Positions 1-11,985 of a stretch of DNA of 64,000 bases are shown piece by piece (position 1 is the first letter of the stretch; every line of letters starts with the position of its first letter). Origin of the DNA: Kingdonia uniflora (Eukaryota > Streptophyta > Magnoliopsida > Ranunculales > Circaeasteraceae); assembly GCA_014058105.1 (NCBI GenBank), contig JACGCM010001129.1, forward strand, positions 3,235,001 through 3,299,000, in the 5' to 3' direction. The position numbers and the translations under genes were made by a program. The notes beneath the pieces are model-generated. The model was not told the origin of the DNA, made no database searches, and saw nothing but the letters and a program-made list of their open reading frames with translations.

Positions 1-700
1 TTGGAGTATGGAAACTTGTTGGTACTTCCATATCAAATAACTCTTTGGCAATCAGACTACCTTGTAACTTGGCAAAATCATCCTTACTACCTAGAGCTTG
101 AGCTTCAATCAACTCCTTGATATGCTGATCCATATATTCCAGTGTGACATACTGACGTGTTATCTGAGTGACTTGGCGAGCTGGTCAAGGATTATGAGTA
201 CCGGTGCCCTCGATCAAGCACTCACGTACCGGAATCCAGAAAATCCAGGGACAGAGCTTCTTTTTCCAAATGAATTGAAGCTTGAGGTTCGTGCTAAAGA
301 TTTTTAGAAATGGCTTTGGTGGTTTCTCCTCGAGGTCCTAATCTTTCTCGTGTAGAAACTCGGGAGTTCGCTGGCACTTGATCATGATCTCTAGTATAGG
401 GAGCCCGTTGAGTATCCTACAAAGCTTACAATGTTGTCTACATAGTTATCTAATGTTCTTCATGTCTTTTGAATGTTGCCAGACAAGATTGATGTTTGCT
501 TTTAAGTTCTTTATTATGGAGCTCACGGTCAAGAGTTAATTGACGCTCAAGCTTATTACACTTCTCTATCTCGGTGTGGAGATTCGCCCGTTATTCAACG
601 AGCTATTCTGGTTTAACTAAAAGATTGGGCTGGACTCCTGTTATTGGTCACTTGGAAGTGACCATGATTGGAAATGGATAGTGGAGTAAATATATACCTT
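1..700 (-). pseudogene. gag fragment of a Tat-lineage Ty3/gypsy element (continues left of window)
   Basis: Read on the minus strand, about 1-170 encodes a gag stretch (KLQGSLIAKELFDMEVP) that closely resembles KLQGSPIAKELFDMNIP in the gag of the 33-47 kb element. Gag is the structural particle protein. The reading frame is broken between here and the LTR at 744, so this is a relic. The gag N-terminus points toward 700, and a primer-binding-site match (724-743) and an LTR follow. This is therefore the 5' end of a minus-strand element whose pol lies outside the window. Confidence 0.75.
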
Positions 701-723
701 AGGATATCATGAAAATGTCTTCT

Positions 724-743
724 TTCCAACAGACGGTGCCAAA
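724..743 (-). other. primer-binding site next to the 744-1330 LTR
   Basis: On the minus strand the LTR is followed directly by TTTGGCACCGTCTGTTGGAA. This is the Tat-lineage form of the tRNA primer-binding site and differs by a few bases from the sites at 47052 and 47721. It marks the inner edge of a 5' LTR and sets the element's orientation. Confidence 0.75.
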
Positions 744-1330
744 TTAATGGCCTAATTCTGTAGCTCAAAATAGCTCAAAATTAGATCTTACACTAAATAT
801 ACCTGTGACAAGAATTAATATAATACAAGAAATAATATAGGTGATTTAGCGTAGAAAACCTTTGAATAAATAAAAAAACCACGACCTCAAGTTGAGGGTT
901 TAGTAACTGCAACTTTTATCGCTTGGGGCTGATATCTTGTTACAAGTGATCTCTTGAACTAGAAATGTTTGATCTTGAAATAAGAATTCTTGTAATGTTT
1001 AGAACCTAGAAATTCCAGTATTAAAATCTAGAAAATATGCTCCTTATCTCCTCTGGAACTTTTTCTTTATAGACATTACCTGCAGTTCGTTATCGTGTAG
1101 AAACACGTTCCCCAGATAATGAGGTAAGTGGTAGTTTGAATATGTAACTGTTAGTTCGTGGGAGACATGTGTCTTTAACTTGTTCATATTTTGCAGTAGT
1201 GCTCGATCCACGTTCTTTATCAGTTCATGGTCTAGGTGTTAATACTGACTGTACATATCACGTGTAAAATGCGTGAGTCTGATATTAAGATAGTTCGAGT
1301 TTGGACGAGGTCGTGGAATAGGTCCCTACA
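744..1330 (-). repeat. Tat-lineage gypsy LTR, possibly shared by two copies
   Basis: This 587-bp LTR is related to those at 20820, 33497, 47072 and 47741. All share the block around ATTTAGCGTAGAAAACCTTTGAATA and the run ACCACGACCTCAAG. The left edge follows the primer-binding site; the right edge ends GTCCCTACA. It serves as the 5' LTR for the gag on its left. To its right lie an antisense ORF and integrase in the position expected for a second element that would use it as a 3' LTR. The polypurine tract expected just right of 1330 is missing. Base 2 is mutated (TT instead of TG). Confidence 0.7.
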
Positions 1331-1340
1331 TTTGCAGTCA

Positions 1341-4300
1341 TGTCGAAGAAAGTAAAGTTCATACTTTGGAGTCATTTTTATCTTCTATCTATAACTCATC
1401 AGTCATTGGTAACGAGGAGATCTTTGTGCTGTTAGAGAGAGCCAAAGTTACGAAAGAGAATAATTCAGATGTTGTTTATCGTTAAGGTTAGTGCCCCTTT
1501 TCTAATTTCTCGTATTTGCCATGTTTTTTCTTTGATTTGTTCAAACCATTATAGATTATGTCGTAATGAATGTAGCATGTAGTTGGATTGGAAGAATGTG
1601 TGGTATACTAAGAGTAATTAAGTGTAGAGTTTCTAGGGTTTTGTGGGTTTCAGCTTTGATAAATTCGAAGTATTCTGAGTAAGGGCGCTGTTGGAAAGTG
1701 GTATTCTAAGCAAGGGTTTTGCTGTTGTGATGGATTATTGTTAGATAATGAAATAGGATTTGGATTGTTGATTTCTAGGGTTACGATGTTGAGTTTGGAA
1801 AGGTATTTGAAGGGGTTTAGGTGATTTGGTAATAGAATACAATTGGACGGAGAAAAACTTGTATTCACCATGAAATACCATAATCTTTGTTATTGAGTTT
1901 GAAATATTTTTGGTGGGAAAATGGACGGTTGATTTCCATTATAAACCTCGAGAAAAATTAGTTAATAAATATAGATCTCAATTTTATTAATATATAGTAT
2001 AATACTTAAATCTCTTCTGTCGTAGTACTTGATAAACCTATATTTAAATGATCGGGAATAATATAAAATGATATGTAGGTTCGAGTATAAGTTTGGAAAA
2101 TCTTTATATCTCATAACAGGACGTAAGAGAAAATGGAATGTCAGTATGACGAATATATATTTTAAATGAGTTATCAGATAAAATGATTTAGATCTAATAA
2201 AAATAATATGATTTTCAGGTTCAAATGGATTGACCAGTTGATACCACTAATCTTCTAGATGTTGATGGAGAAGGAAATTTTTTTACCAATATTGATGTAG
2301 AACCTATTATTATGGATGTAACCACTTGTGTATAAGAGTTGGGTAAAAATTATAGAGTTTGTAGTAGCATTGATCCTGAGGTTGAAGAAGTTATAGGGAC
2401 TAGAATTGTAAATAAGTTCACATCTTGCTATGATGGGAGAGGAAGATGATGAGAAAACTAAGACTGATATCAAACATGAACCTCAGAGTAATGATCGAGG
2501 AGAATGTCTTAATGGAGGTCGAGCAGGAGATGATGCTGGGGAGAATATCGAAGATGATGACGAGTGTTATGGTGATGGGGAGGAGACTAATGAGATTCTA
2601 AATTTCAAGCATAAGTATGGTATTCCAAAGGATGTGAGATTGGAGGACTACTATGGGGACACGGCAGATTAAGAAATTCCATTAGATGGTATTCGTGTTC
2701 ATTATGAAAAGAATAAGAAAGCATTGAAGTTGCCTCCTCGAGCTGGTAAAAAAAAAAGTTTTTTAACTTCTTCGAGGTCGTTCTCGATCAGTTTAACCCA
2801 AATGTATATGATCTCCTTCGGGTTGTTGTAATATTGAATGCCTGATTAAAAGAAAAAGGGGAGCAAGAAATTACTGTGGATAATTTGCTCGTGAACTATA
2901 CGTTGAAGCAAAATCCCAGTGGCCAGGGTATAGATATATGGCTTGATTTCTAAAATGGTATTTATTATATGAGATGGTTTCGACTGGTGGAAAATATTTT
3001 ACCAATCAACTACTAGTATCGAGTAATTTTCAAAATGACCTTAACGAACTTGGTGAACCGTTGAAGTAGAAAAATTTGACTTAGGTTAGTAGTTGTCGAT
3101 TTCTTTATTGTCGAATATTGTACTTGAATATAATTTACTGAACTTTGATTTGTTTGCAGCTCTGAAAGAGGTTGATAAGAATTCAAAGGTGAGAAAAAGT
3201 TGTACAATCTCAAGAAATATTACTTTGGTCAAATTGATTCTTTTGTCGATCAAGGATCAAGAGTCTTTGGAAGAGTTGTTTTAGGAAGCAGGATTGAAAA
3301 GGGGTTGAACAAAAGGAGACGAAGTTTATCAAATCGACGGGAAGATGTCTGCTAAAACTAAGAAGATTGCTTAGTCGAACATTCCATACGAGAATCTTGA
3401 TTTGAGTGGCTATACGACTGATTCTGCTGTGACAGAGAGAGAAGCATTGCTTAGTGGTGGTTTTGGAAAGGAGGGAAAGAAAAAGAGGGTTACTTCTCTC
3501 CCTCATGTGCATGCTCCTTTTTCGAAAAGGGTTACTTGACAACACCCTCAATTAAAAGAAAATCTGGGAAGGGAAGACGTCGATGTTATTATTCCCAAAG
3601 GTATCGAGGCTAGTGTTTGTTCTGGGAAGCTGCCACATGTGTCCCAGTAGAAGGTTGTATGCTTAAAGCAGTCTGTAACTAAGAAAAGTTTGGATTCTCT
3701 AAAAAAGTAGTATGGGAATTCGGTGGCCTCAGAGGAAGAGACTAACCGAACCATCGAGGCCTTTGCAACTAGATCCATTTCGATGGAGCAAGGTTTTGAT
3801 ACCTGCTTCGCTAGAGCATAAAGCATATCGACCTTCTTTGTTGAAGGTCACAGCATGATGAATTAGGTGAGGAAATTTAATACGCTATTTGGATTAGTAG
3901 ATTTGGTTCCTTCCTCAAGAACTCATGTTGTAACTATAATACAGATTAAAAAGCTTATTGTCGATAGAAAGCATTTATTTCTTGGTGGGCAGAATTTGGT
4001 CAACGAAGTCTTGGTGTTGAAGAATATCGAGAAAGAGTTTGTGAAGAAAAATGATGATATTGAGGCTGAGTTGGCGAAGGTCAAGTTTCATGCGGTCAAA
4101 TTGTGGGAAGCGGCCATTCAAGAAGTTAAGAAAATTTGGGAGTCGGATAAGAAAAAGAAGTTGGATAGGCTCAAGGTGGATAGTGCGAAGAAGAGGGAAG
4201 AAGAGTTGAAGTTGTAGAAAGCATGCTTCGAGGATGACTTGAGGCAGCAGATATTGGCGGTGAGGTCTTTGATGTATGAAGAAAAGAAAAAAGCTCTTGC

Positions 4301-4612
4301 CCATGCTGAAAAGGAAAAGAACGAGGCTGTTGCGAAGACGGATTTAGTTGGCCTCAAATCTCTGAGATGCATGAAGTCAAACTTCTCTGAGAGTTTGATT
4401 TGATGGAAAAGAGAAAGAATTTTTACAATAGTCTCGTTGCTGCTGCAAGCATCGAATTTGAGGACTCTGATGACGAAGTGGATCCCTTTGACAATTTTGC
4501 TTATACTCTGGATTTGCCCAGTACTGCAGAGCAGGTGTCCAATAAAGTTCTCGATAAACTTAATCCTGGTCTTCCAGTAAGGAATGCAGATCCACTAGAG
4601 TCGAATGACTAG
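1341..4612 (+). pseudogene. Antisense extra ORF (aORF) of a Tat-type element, decayed
   Basis: A broken set of plus-strand exons opposite to the element's pol. It starts with ATG at 1341. Recognisable pieces are an exon after a TTTTCAG acceptor near 2218, an acidic Asp/Glu-rich stretch (about 2430-2670), a block near 2760-2960 resembling the conserved aORF core, a Lys/Glu-rich coiled coil (3870-4380), and an acidic C-terminus ending at 4612. Stops and frameshifts separate the pieces. The layout matches the aORFs at 21.9-28.6 kb and 35.3-40.3 kb. Tat-group elements are known to carry such an extra ORF between integrase and the 3' LTR. Its function is unknown. Confidence 0.6.
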
Positions 4613-5065
4613 TAGAATGATTTTATTATTTCTTTTTGAATGTTTTGTTAGGAATTTGAACTTCTTTTGAATTTGTGCAAGTGGTCCCTGGGACCTGTTA
4701 ACGTTGATGGTTGTTGAAGTTCATAATTATGAATGTGTTGATGTTATTTTGGTATATCTATATTGGAGAAACAACTATCATTGTGCATACAATATTTGGA
4801 TATGTTGCTTATTGATGGGAAACCAATTTGATTGATTGGACCATGATGTAAGACATGGCCAGTTATGGGTTTGTCAATATGATCATTATGTATATGATGT
4901 CTATATATGTGGCCCATTGATGTGATATCTATTGTCGAATGATTTTGACTTTGATTTGGCACACAACTGATAAAGTTTAGTCAATACAGATAATCATGAG
5001 AATAGATTATTTATTGATAACTGATAAGAAATAACTTTTTTCGTGATCGGATAAGATTACAACTC

Positions 5066-6956
5066 TTATCTATAAAGCATTTTCAAATGACCTGTATTCC
5101 ATGGGAATTTCAAATGTGCTTCGTCTTCTATCATTCCCCAGTATGTGCCATTATCGGTCTTGTCACTTATGAAGTAAGGGCCTTCCCAAATTTTTGATAA
5201 CTTTCCTAAATTTCTTGGTCAAGTATTGTTTTGTATTCAACGAAGTACTAGATCTCTGATGCCAAACGTCCGCTTCCTCACCTTCTTTTTATACGACTTT
5301 CTAAGGGCATCGTGGTAGCGCCCCAAGTGTAAGATGATGCGGTCTTGAGTTTCTTTTATCCAATTGAGGCTACATAAAAGTCCAAGTTTACTATCTTCAT
5401 CTGTCAACTGCTTTCTAACATTGGGAAAGTCGAGGTCTGTAGGAATGACTACTATAATTCCAAAAGCCATCATGAAAGGTGTGTATCCTGTAGATGTTCG
5501 TACTGTGGTTATTTACGCCGCCTATAAGACAATGAGTAATTCTTTAACCCATCGGCCTTTCTTTTTATCCGGCCTTTTTCGTAACTCTGACTTAATGCTT
5601 TTGATAGCCTCTGCATGGCCATTGCCTTATGGAAAATAGGGTATTGAGGTAGTCAGTTGGACTATGTATTTATGGAGGAACTTGACTACTTTGTTGCTGA
5701 TGAATTATTTTCCATTGTTTGATCTTATCATTTGTGGACATCTGAATCTTGTGATGATGTGTTCCCATAAAAACTTGAGTACTTCATTCTCGTCAATGTG
5801 GCAGAGTGGAACTGCTTCGACCCATTTGTTGAAATAATTTATAGTGACGAGGATGAATCTTCTATTCCCTGACGCAGGGTGAAAATGACCTATAATGTTG
5901 ATTGCCCACCTTATGAATGACCATAGGACATTACTGACATGTAAGTTGAGAGCTGGACTTTTGATGTCTTGAGCATGGCTTTGGCATTTATAATACTTTT
6001 AAGCAAAATCTCTGCAGTCTTGCCTCATCTTCGGCCAGTATTATCCTTGAGTGAATGCTTTTTGAGCTAATGATCACCCTGAAAAATGTGTTGCACAAAC
6101 TCATTAGTGTAACTCCTTAATTTTGATTTGAGTTTGTTTTTCCATATACATTCAATGAGGGGACCACCACCAATAATTTAGTACAACACTCCTCCTTAGA
6201 CTTTAAATCTTAGACATTTTTCTAAGAGAGATCGAGTTTCCTTCGTGTTTTGTGGGAGAATATTTGAGTTGAAGTATGTAAGAAACATTTTTCTCCAATC
6301 TTTGGGATCATCATCTTGTACTAGTTGACCTTGCATCATATTCATGTTATCGAGACTTGAATCTTGGATAATTTCAATGTCTAGTGTATTTCTCTCGCTA
6401 TCTTCCAGCATTGTTGTAATATAGGCCAACGTATCAGCATGTCTGTTTTCAGCCCTTGGTAAATAAGATAGTGCCTCTTCCAAAAAAATTCATCTTTTTA
6501 TCGACTAGAGCAGCATATTCGACCATCTTTCTTGATATTTTGAACGTCTTGTTGTAATGGTTGGCTACTAATAATGAATTCACATAGAATGCTATATCTT
6601 CCACCCCAAGTTCTAATACGAGATCTAGACCGTGTAAGACCTCCTCATACTCAGTTTTGTTATTGGTTGCATAGAATTTGAGTTTGATAGCTTTCTCGAT
6701 TCTATGGTTGGAAAGTGTTACTAGAACGATCTCAATCCCTAATCCTCAAGGTCCTGCAGATCCATCTATGAAGAGTCTCCATCCTGTGTTTTTGGACCAT
6801 ACGTCTGACTCCATGATAGAGTCGTCCACTAATACTTCTTCGAGCTCCACCCATTCAGGATCTTCGATGGGGAAATCTTGACGATAGATTATCTTTTAAC
6901 TGAGATTTCGGGTTCAAAGAAGATGTCATATTCTCCTAAGAATAGCGACCATTATC
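5066..6956 (-). pseudogene. Tat-type gypsy pol fragment: RNase H and integrase
   Basis: Minus-strand pieces in pol order. Near 6956-6830 is the linker after the gypsy RNase H (EYDIFFEPEISVKR). A second RNase H module with LPRAENRHADTLAY follows (6483-6196), then remnants of the integrase zinc-binding and core regions (6100-5480). Next comes the block containing MMAFGIIVVIPT (5473-5237), and finally the pol C-terminus with FPWNTGHLK and a stop at 5066-5068. Many stops make it non-functional. RT, protease and gag are absent because the right side is cut at 6957 by a CACTA-like terminus. The aORF downstream (1341-4612) belongs to the same copy. Confidence 0.75.
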
Positions 6957-7140
6957 ACTACACCAATTTAGGAGATTTGTCACAGTCTTAGTCTGTGGTA
7001 AAAGCCATTTTGCCATGGACTTTGACTGTGGTCGAGGTCCATATATAGCAAAACATACATGACAAAAAAATTTGCCACGGCGTTTATCTTAGGTAAAATT
7101 TATCGTGCAACCACAGCATATATCCGTGGTATTTTGTTTT
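6957..7140. mobile_element. CACTA (En/Spm-like) terminal region
   Basis: RNase H homology stops abruptly at CACTACACCAATTTAGGAGA (6957). CACTAC is the standard start of a CACTA-superfamily TIR. The next ~180 bp contain short motifs in both orientations built on CTGTGG and CCACGG, as is typical of CACTA subterminal regions. I could not find the matching TIR ending in GTAGTG plus a 3-bp duplication, and no transposase is recognisable to the right. It is either a truncated element or one with a very diverged far end. Confidence 0.45.
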
Positions 7141-9641
7141 TTTAATTGAAAAAAAAGATAGACCAATAAACGAGAACTACTGTCCTGCTTCCTTCCTGAC
7201 CCTGTAAAATACTCCCGATACTACATCAACTTCACAATATATTACTGATATATAGAGGGAAAAAAGGAGCACAAAATAAATAATTTCATTCGTAGATAAA
7301 AATTGCAATATCCAAGTACACTTGGTTCATATGACAATTCTTTATAAAATCGAAAAAAAAAAACTAAAAACGTAAGCCTCATATTTTGTTTCCTTGCAAT
7401 TCTGGCCACTTCACTACCGGGAAATACTTCACACCTAATAAGTGTTGACATCTAGCAATAACATGCACGTGTTATTATTCTATAGAATTAATGATTCACA
7501 TAAGTGTTGACATCCACCGGGAAAAACTTTTGTAGTTTTGAAGATACCTTTGATATGCACTCAACTACAAAACCATGATTCACATAAGTAGATAATCTGC
7601 ACATTACCTACAAAAGAAGTCCCATATTTCATCCTTTATTTTGTCTAAATAATCGTTTATGCATTGAAAATAACAATGAGAAGCTTATGAATAATAGAAC
7701 TAACTAGATAATTATTTTTTACACTTTGTACTATAAATGTTTTAACATACATTTACATGAAATATAACTTATATCTTAAGATATTTGAGCCTTCCGTAAT
7801 ATTTACCTTTATAATTAAGTTGAGGACAAAAAATGGCTCTTGCCATCACTGAATTCCTCCTTAGAAAATGGTGTAGTGAAACTGCTGCAAAAAGGACAAA
7901 ATGAGTTGTGATTGAGGAATTAAGGTAAACAACAAATAACTCCTGATCTTCAACTCTGCAATATGCTTGCCATTTCATAAACTACGTAAGTAAAGCTTGT
8001 GACCCACCCTTAAGCCCAAACATAACCCTGCATAAGAATCCATTTGCGACCATTATAATAGAAATTTGTCATAAGATAGATTTCAAAGAGCAACATTATA
8101 TTTGAATAGAATAGTTAACAAATATAAAGAGGAGATTGTCAATGCCTTTCTATAGTTATGTATATATATCTACAATCGAATTAAAAAAAGCATATAATAG
8201 TTGGGGCACCTTGGCGAAAATTCATTTTGTAAAAGCTTCCTTCGAGATAACTATCACAAAAGTGAAGACCAACTTAGCCATGATCATTTCCATCTGGACG
8301 CCTATGAATTTTAACTGCAACAAGAAGACAAAATTATACGCCATCTAGAATATCTGACAAATACGAATATTGACATACTCTGTCTTTCCACAGAATGGTT
8401 TCAAGTTATTTACTAAAGCTAAGAAGCAGCTTTAGTTGGTGTTGTCTTGCTCCCGCAATGACAATTTTCAATGCCTTAAAAACGTGCTTATCAAACCAAC
8501 TAAGCAAAACCTGGAGCGCATTGTAATCGCCATCAATAAAAGCCCAATGCATTGGTCTAATCCTTGGTTTATTGTATTACTCAACAACTTGATCTATTAA
8601 CTGATAAGAATTCAACCAATTCACACCCCCGAAAATGAATCCCATTTCTTCCCGTAAAACCAAGCAGCTTCTTTAACTTGAGCATATCCCCAAACGACAA
8701 GCAGATGAAGGCAACACAACAGGAAAAACCAAGTATTTGATACAACAACCAATTGCATTCCCACACATCTCTCACCAAAAACTAATAAATCCTTCAAAGG
8801 GTCTTTATATTGCACCCTCTCCAACGTTGTAAATCACATAACTCCCAAAATTATGAAAACCCAAATCATATTTTGACCAAATCTAGAATACCCATGTCTC
8901 CAAAATGACTTCTGAAGTACACCCAAATGTAGCTTATCTATCAGGATTCCCAAGAAACATATCCCTTTAACAAATGTACCCAAAGAAAAAAATAGAGAGA
9001 AGAGAAGAGAAAGGTTTGGTTAATGGATTTTAGATCAAAAAACTTGTGGATGCCAATTAAATTAATTTTACCTTATGAAACTATTATAACTCTAAAGACT
9101 ATGAAATAAAGACAGTAAAATTTGGGGAAGAAAAACAATCAAACCTTGACACTGAAAACATCATCAGCAAAATTGCAATCACATCACGGGTATTTTTTAT
9201 TTTCAACCAATAATGACCCACCATTTCCTCCAAATCTGGTTCAACGATTTCTCCTTTTGAAACCACCTTCAACTTCGGTTCCGTATCACGAACTGATTTC
9301 ATCTAAAATAGTACCAAATACATCAATCTACAACCGAATTTAACTATAGATTGGGAAACAATACACCAAACTTTGAGTATAATTAATACTTATTTTTTCA
9401 GAATTTTTAGACCTATTTTTAATATTTTCTCACCCTTGCGAAGGGTTGCCTTCAAACTAAAATAGGACCGTTTCTAGTGATCAAATTAAGGCGTTTGTAA
9501 TTTTGTTGTGAAGCCTACTCTATAGCGATCACGTTCATATATTACACTCTATTGGGAGATGTTCCTATCGCCAAAAAATTAACGTTAACATGGGCAGTTC
9601 ACGGCCAAAAACTCAAGTTTTGGCGGCAGATTAGGTGAGGG
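7141..9641. other. Unassigned AT-rich stretch
   Basis: No convincing gene. Short minus-strand ORFs at 7242-7451, 7769-7978, 8581-8824 and 9099-9302 have no family match I can defend. Two short direct repeats occur in 7490-7590: AAGTGTTGACATC-like and ATGATTCACATAAGT-like. At 9603-9625 the sequence GCCAAAA...TTTTGGC forms a small inverted repeat. The stretch could be the interior of the CACTA-like element that starts at 6957. Confidence 0.3.
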
Positions 9642-9910
9642 TGACGTCATCAAGCCTTTAGGGCTTTATTTTAAAAATATATATATGTTTTGCTGACGTC
9701 ATCCAGGATTAAGACCCGATCCAAACCTATTTTGGGAAAATTAGACCTAATCAGTTTTGGTGACGTGGCGCATGGGAACCCCACTCAGTTCTGACACGTG
9801 GTATGGCCATGTGGCACTTGAAACCCACTTGCTGACATGTCAGTGACACGTATTAGGTGATACGTGGCTCACTGTAGCAATGACACGTATCTTCACTGAC
9901 AGTAACACGT
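9642..9910. promoter_or_regulatory. Cluster of eight ACGT-core (bZIP/bHLH-type) motifs
   Basis: Eight ACGT cores lie within 270 bp, starting at 9644, 9696, 9763, 9796, 9848, 9862, 9885 and 9907. Two are full TGACGTCA palindromes (9642-9649 and 9694-9701). Others are embedded in GACACGTGG, ATACGTGGC or AACACGTGTC, the G-box/ABRE-like contexts bound by plant bZIP and bHLH factors. Partial repetition of TGACACGT suggests that some copies arose by local duplication. No gene start is visible within 1 kb, so a regulatory role is inferred; the cluster could be part of an LTR or other transposon promoter. Confidence 0.4.
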
Positions 9911-10933
9911 GTCAGCCAGTTTGACCCGAGTTAAACCGGTCCAAGCCTTAACCCAGACCAAGTCAGACCGGTCTAGACTCTTAAAATTAGATTTTAAAGC
10001 CCAATTTTTGGTTAAATTTAGTCTTCTTTTTTTGAAAAAGCTCAATGAAAATATTTTTTAAATTTTTTTTAGGAACGGGTGTCTTGTATAGGAAAATTGA
10101 CTAACTTATATATGATATAAGGATGCAGATTAATACATACTTAAGTATCTTACGATAACTTAAAATATATTAATGATATGTCTCTAGAATACTAATTATC
10201 CTGACCAGAAATTATAGATAATACGAAAACTAAGACTAATTTAGAATACGGCTGAGAGTAATATCTAAATCACAGTTAAATGTTAAAGACAATAATTAGA
10301 AATTAATTGGGAATTAACTTAGTCTTATTTTCTAAGAACTTGGTGTCAGAGGAACTAATTTTACGAATCTATGTGCAATTAGATGTTACTTAATAATATT
10401 TAGAGGTATATAGACCCTAATAACAACCTATAGTACCCTAGAATGTTAGTTCAAAATAGGACTAATACCTATCTTGCGAACTCAGCAGACTTCATGGTGT
10501 GACGACTTGTCAGCTAAACATCTAATACCACTCATATTTATAGCAAATAGGGTCATTTGGCTAGTATGTACAAACCTTATATCCTTTGTAATTCTATCTA
10601 CATAATGTTGTGAGAGTTGTTTGTCATGATCCCCTATTATTGGTCCAATTCCTTTAATAGTGATTGTTTTGCATAATGTTGTATGTGAAGAGGTTGTAAG
10701 TCTCTTTTATTCTTATTATGGTGATTGTTAGTGTAGGGACAATGGGATGATAACTATATAGGTATAGTTAACGTTTTAGGGACATGTTTCTCAAGGTCTA
10801 TATCTATAACACATTATTATCAACAAAAAAACCTCCCCTCGTCCCCCTCTTTCTAGCGTTTAGAGTTTGACAAGTCAGTTAGCATAATGCAGTTCAACGG
10901 GTAATGATTATTTTACGTTTGGATTTCAGTTGA
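9911..10933. other. Non-coding stretch, nothing recognised
   Basis: AT-rich sequence with no ORF of note and no recognised repeat. It ends at the target site of the solo LTR at 10939. Confidence 0.4.
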
Positions 10934-10938
10934 CCAAC

Positions 10939-11980
10939 TGATGCGAGATTAATTCGGTCTTTAAATACCCCGCTCAAAACTATGGGTGTCGTAATATAAT
11001 AAGGGTAAGCGGGGGTCAAATCCACGGGGAGTAAAGGTATTAAAAACTAATTTTACTGATCTAACTAATAATATTTATTAAACTAATCTTTGGAAAAGGT
11101 TTTATGAACTAAAAATCAAATCTAAATTACTAACTTGGTAAAAATATAAGAAGAAGAACCTAGGCTTTGGATCACCTTCGACTTAGTTTACTAAAACGAT
11201 ATGAAAACGGTAGCTTCTATCCACACGTAATAGTCATGGCTATGTCTATCCGGGTCTAAGATCTAGGGTTTGTGGCTAAAACCCTAGGTAAAAACTTCAT
11301 TGTTCATAGACAAACGGCTCTAGGGTTTATAAACTTTTTTCCATGACTAGGTGGAGAGTATTAACTCTAGTGGTCTAAAATTCTCTTTGTGCGTGAAAAC
11401 AACCGAATATGGCTAATTTGACATATTTCTCATATCTGTAGTTACTTAGAGTTGTAATGACTAGATCAACTCTTCGTAATTACAAATCGGAGAATTAAAG
11501 ATTAATTATAAATCTAAACTACTATTAACATTAATTTAACTCACTTCACCTGAGGTTCAATCTTTAGCCTAAGCTAAGGAGACTAGCTCTCCATATATAT
11601 ATGAAAAGCGCAAGTTTTATTCCTTCCTGAGATTGAGATGAAAAATACATAGAATTGCTCTCCTATTTATAAGAGATAGGAGAGACTTGTTTACAATTCT
11701 GAAATCTCATGCTAATCTTTGTAGAGTACTTCATCATCTTTATTTCATGGAATAAATCTACAAGTACATTGAATGTAGACATCTTCTTTGTACCTGAGAG
11801 ACTATTAGAGATGCTTCAGCTCTTTGTACCTTTTATTAGATGTCTTTTTCGACTTATTAGCCCCAATAGTTATAAGTGCTTGAAAATAAGAAAATGCTAC
11901 TAACATTAGAAAATAATAAATCGGGATTAACAAAACGATACTTTTAGGCGTATTAATCATACGTATTTCTACGTCTATCA
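10939..11980 (-). mobile_element. Solo LTR (Ty3/gypsy-like) with target-site duplication CCAAC
   Basis: A 1042-bp segment begins TGATGCGAGA and ends CGTCTATCA. It is flanked by identical 5-bp duplications CCAAC at 10934-10938 and 11981-11985. There is no internal coding region, primer-binding site or second LTR, so it is a solo LTR left by intra-element recombination. On the minus strand it contains CCGTGGATTTGACCCCCGC near the 3' end. This resembles the GTGGATTCGACCC phrase found in LTRs of several plant gypsy groups, including Athila-like ones, and supports minus orientation. Confidence 0.85.
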
Positions 11981-11985
11981 CCAAC

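Noticed and set aside
98..307. Plus-strand open frame over the gag fragment
   Set aside because: It is the reverse-complement shadow of minus-strand gag homology.
7242..7451. Minus-strand ORF starting MSTLIRCEVFPGSEVARIARK as a CACTA transposase piece
   Set aside because: No transposase motif; too short and low in complexity to assign.
9099..9302. Minus-strand frame with EEMVGHYWL as a glucose-6-phosphate isomerase exon
   Set aside because: The similarity is a few residues only and no neighbouring exon fits.
9360..9480. Right end of the CACTA-like element (TTTCTAGTG)
   Set aside because: It is not the expected GTAGTG terminus and no matching 3-bp duplication is found with 6954-6956.
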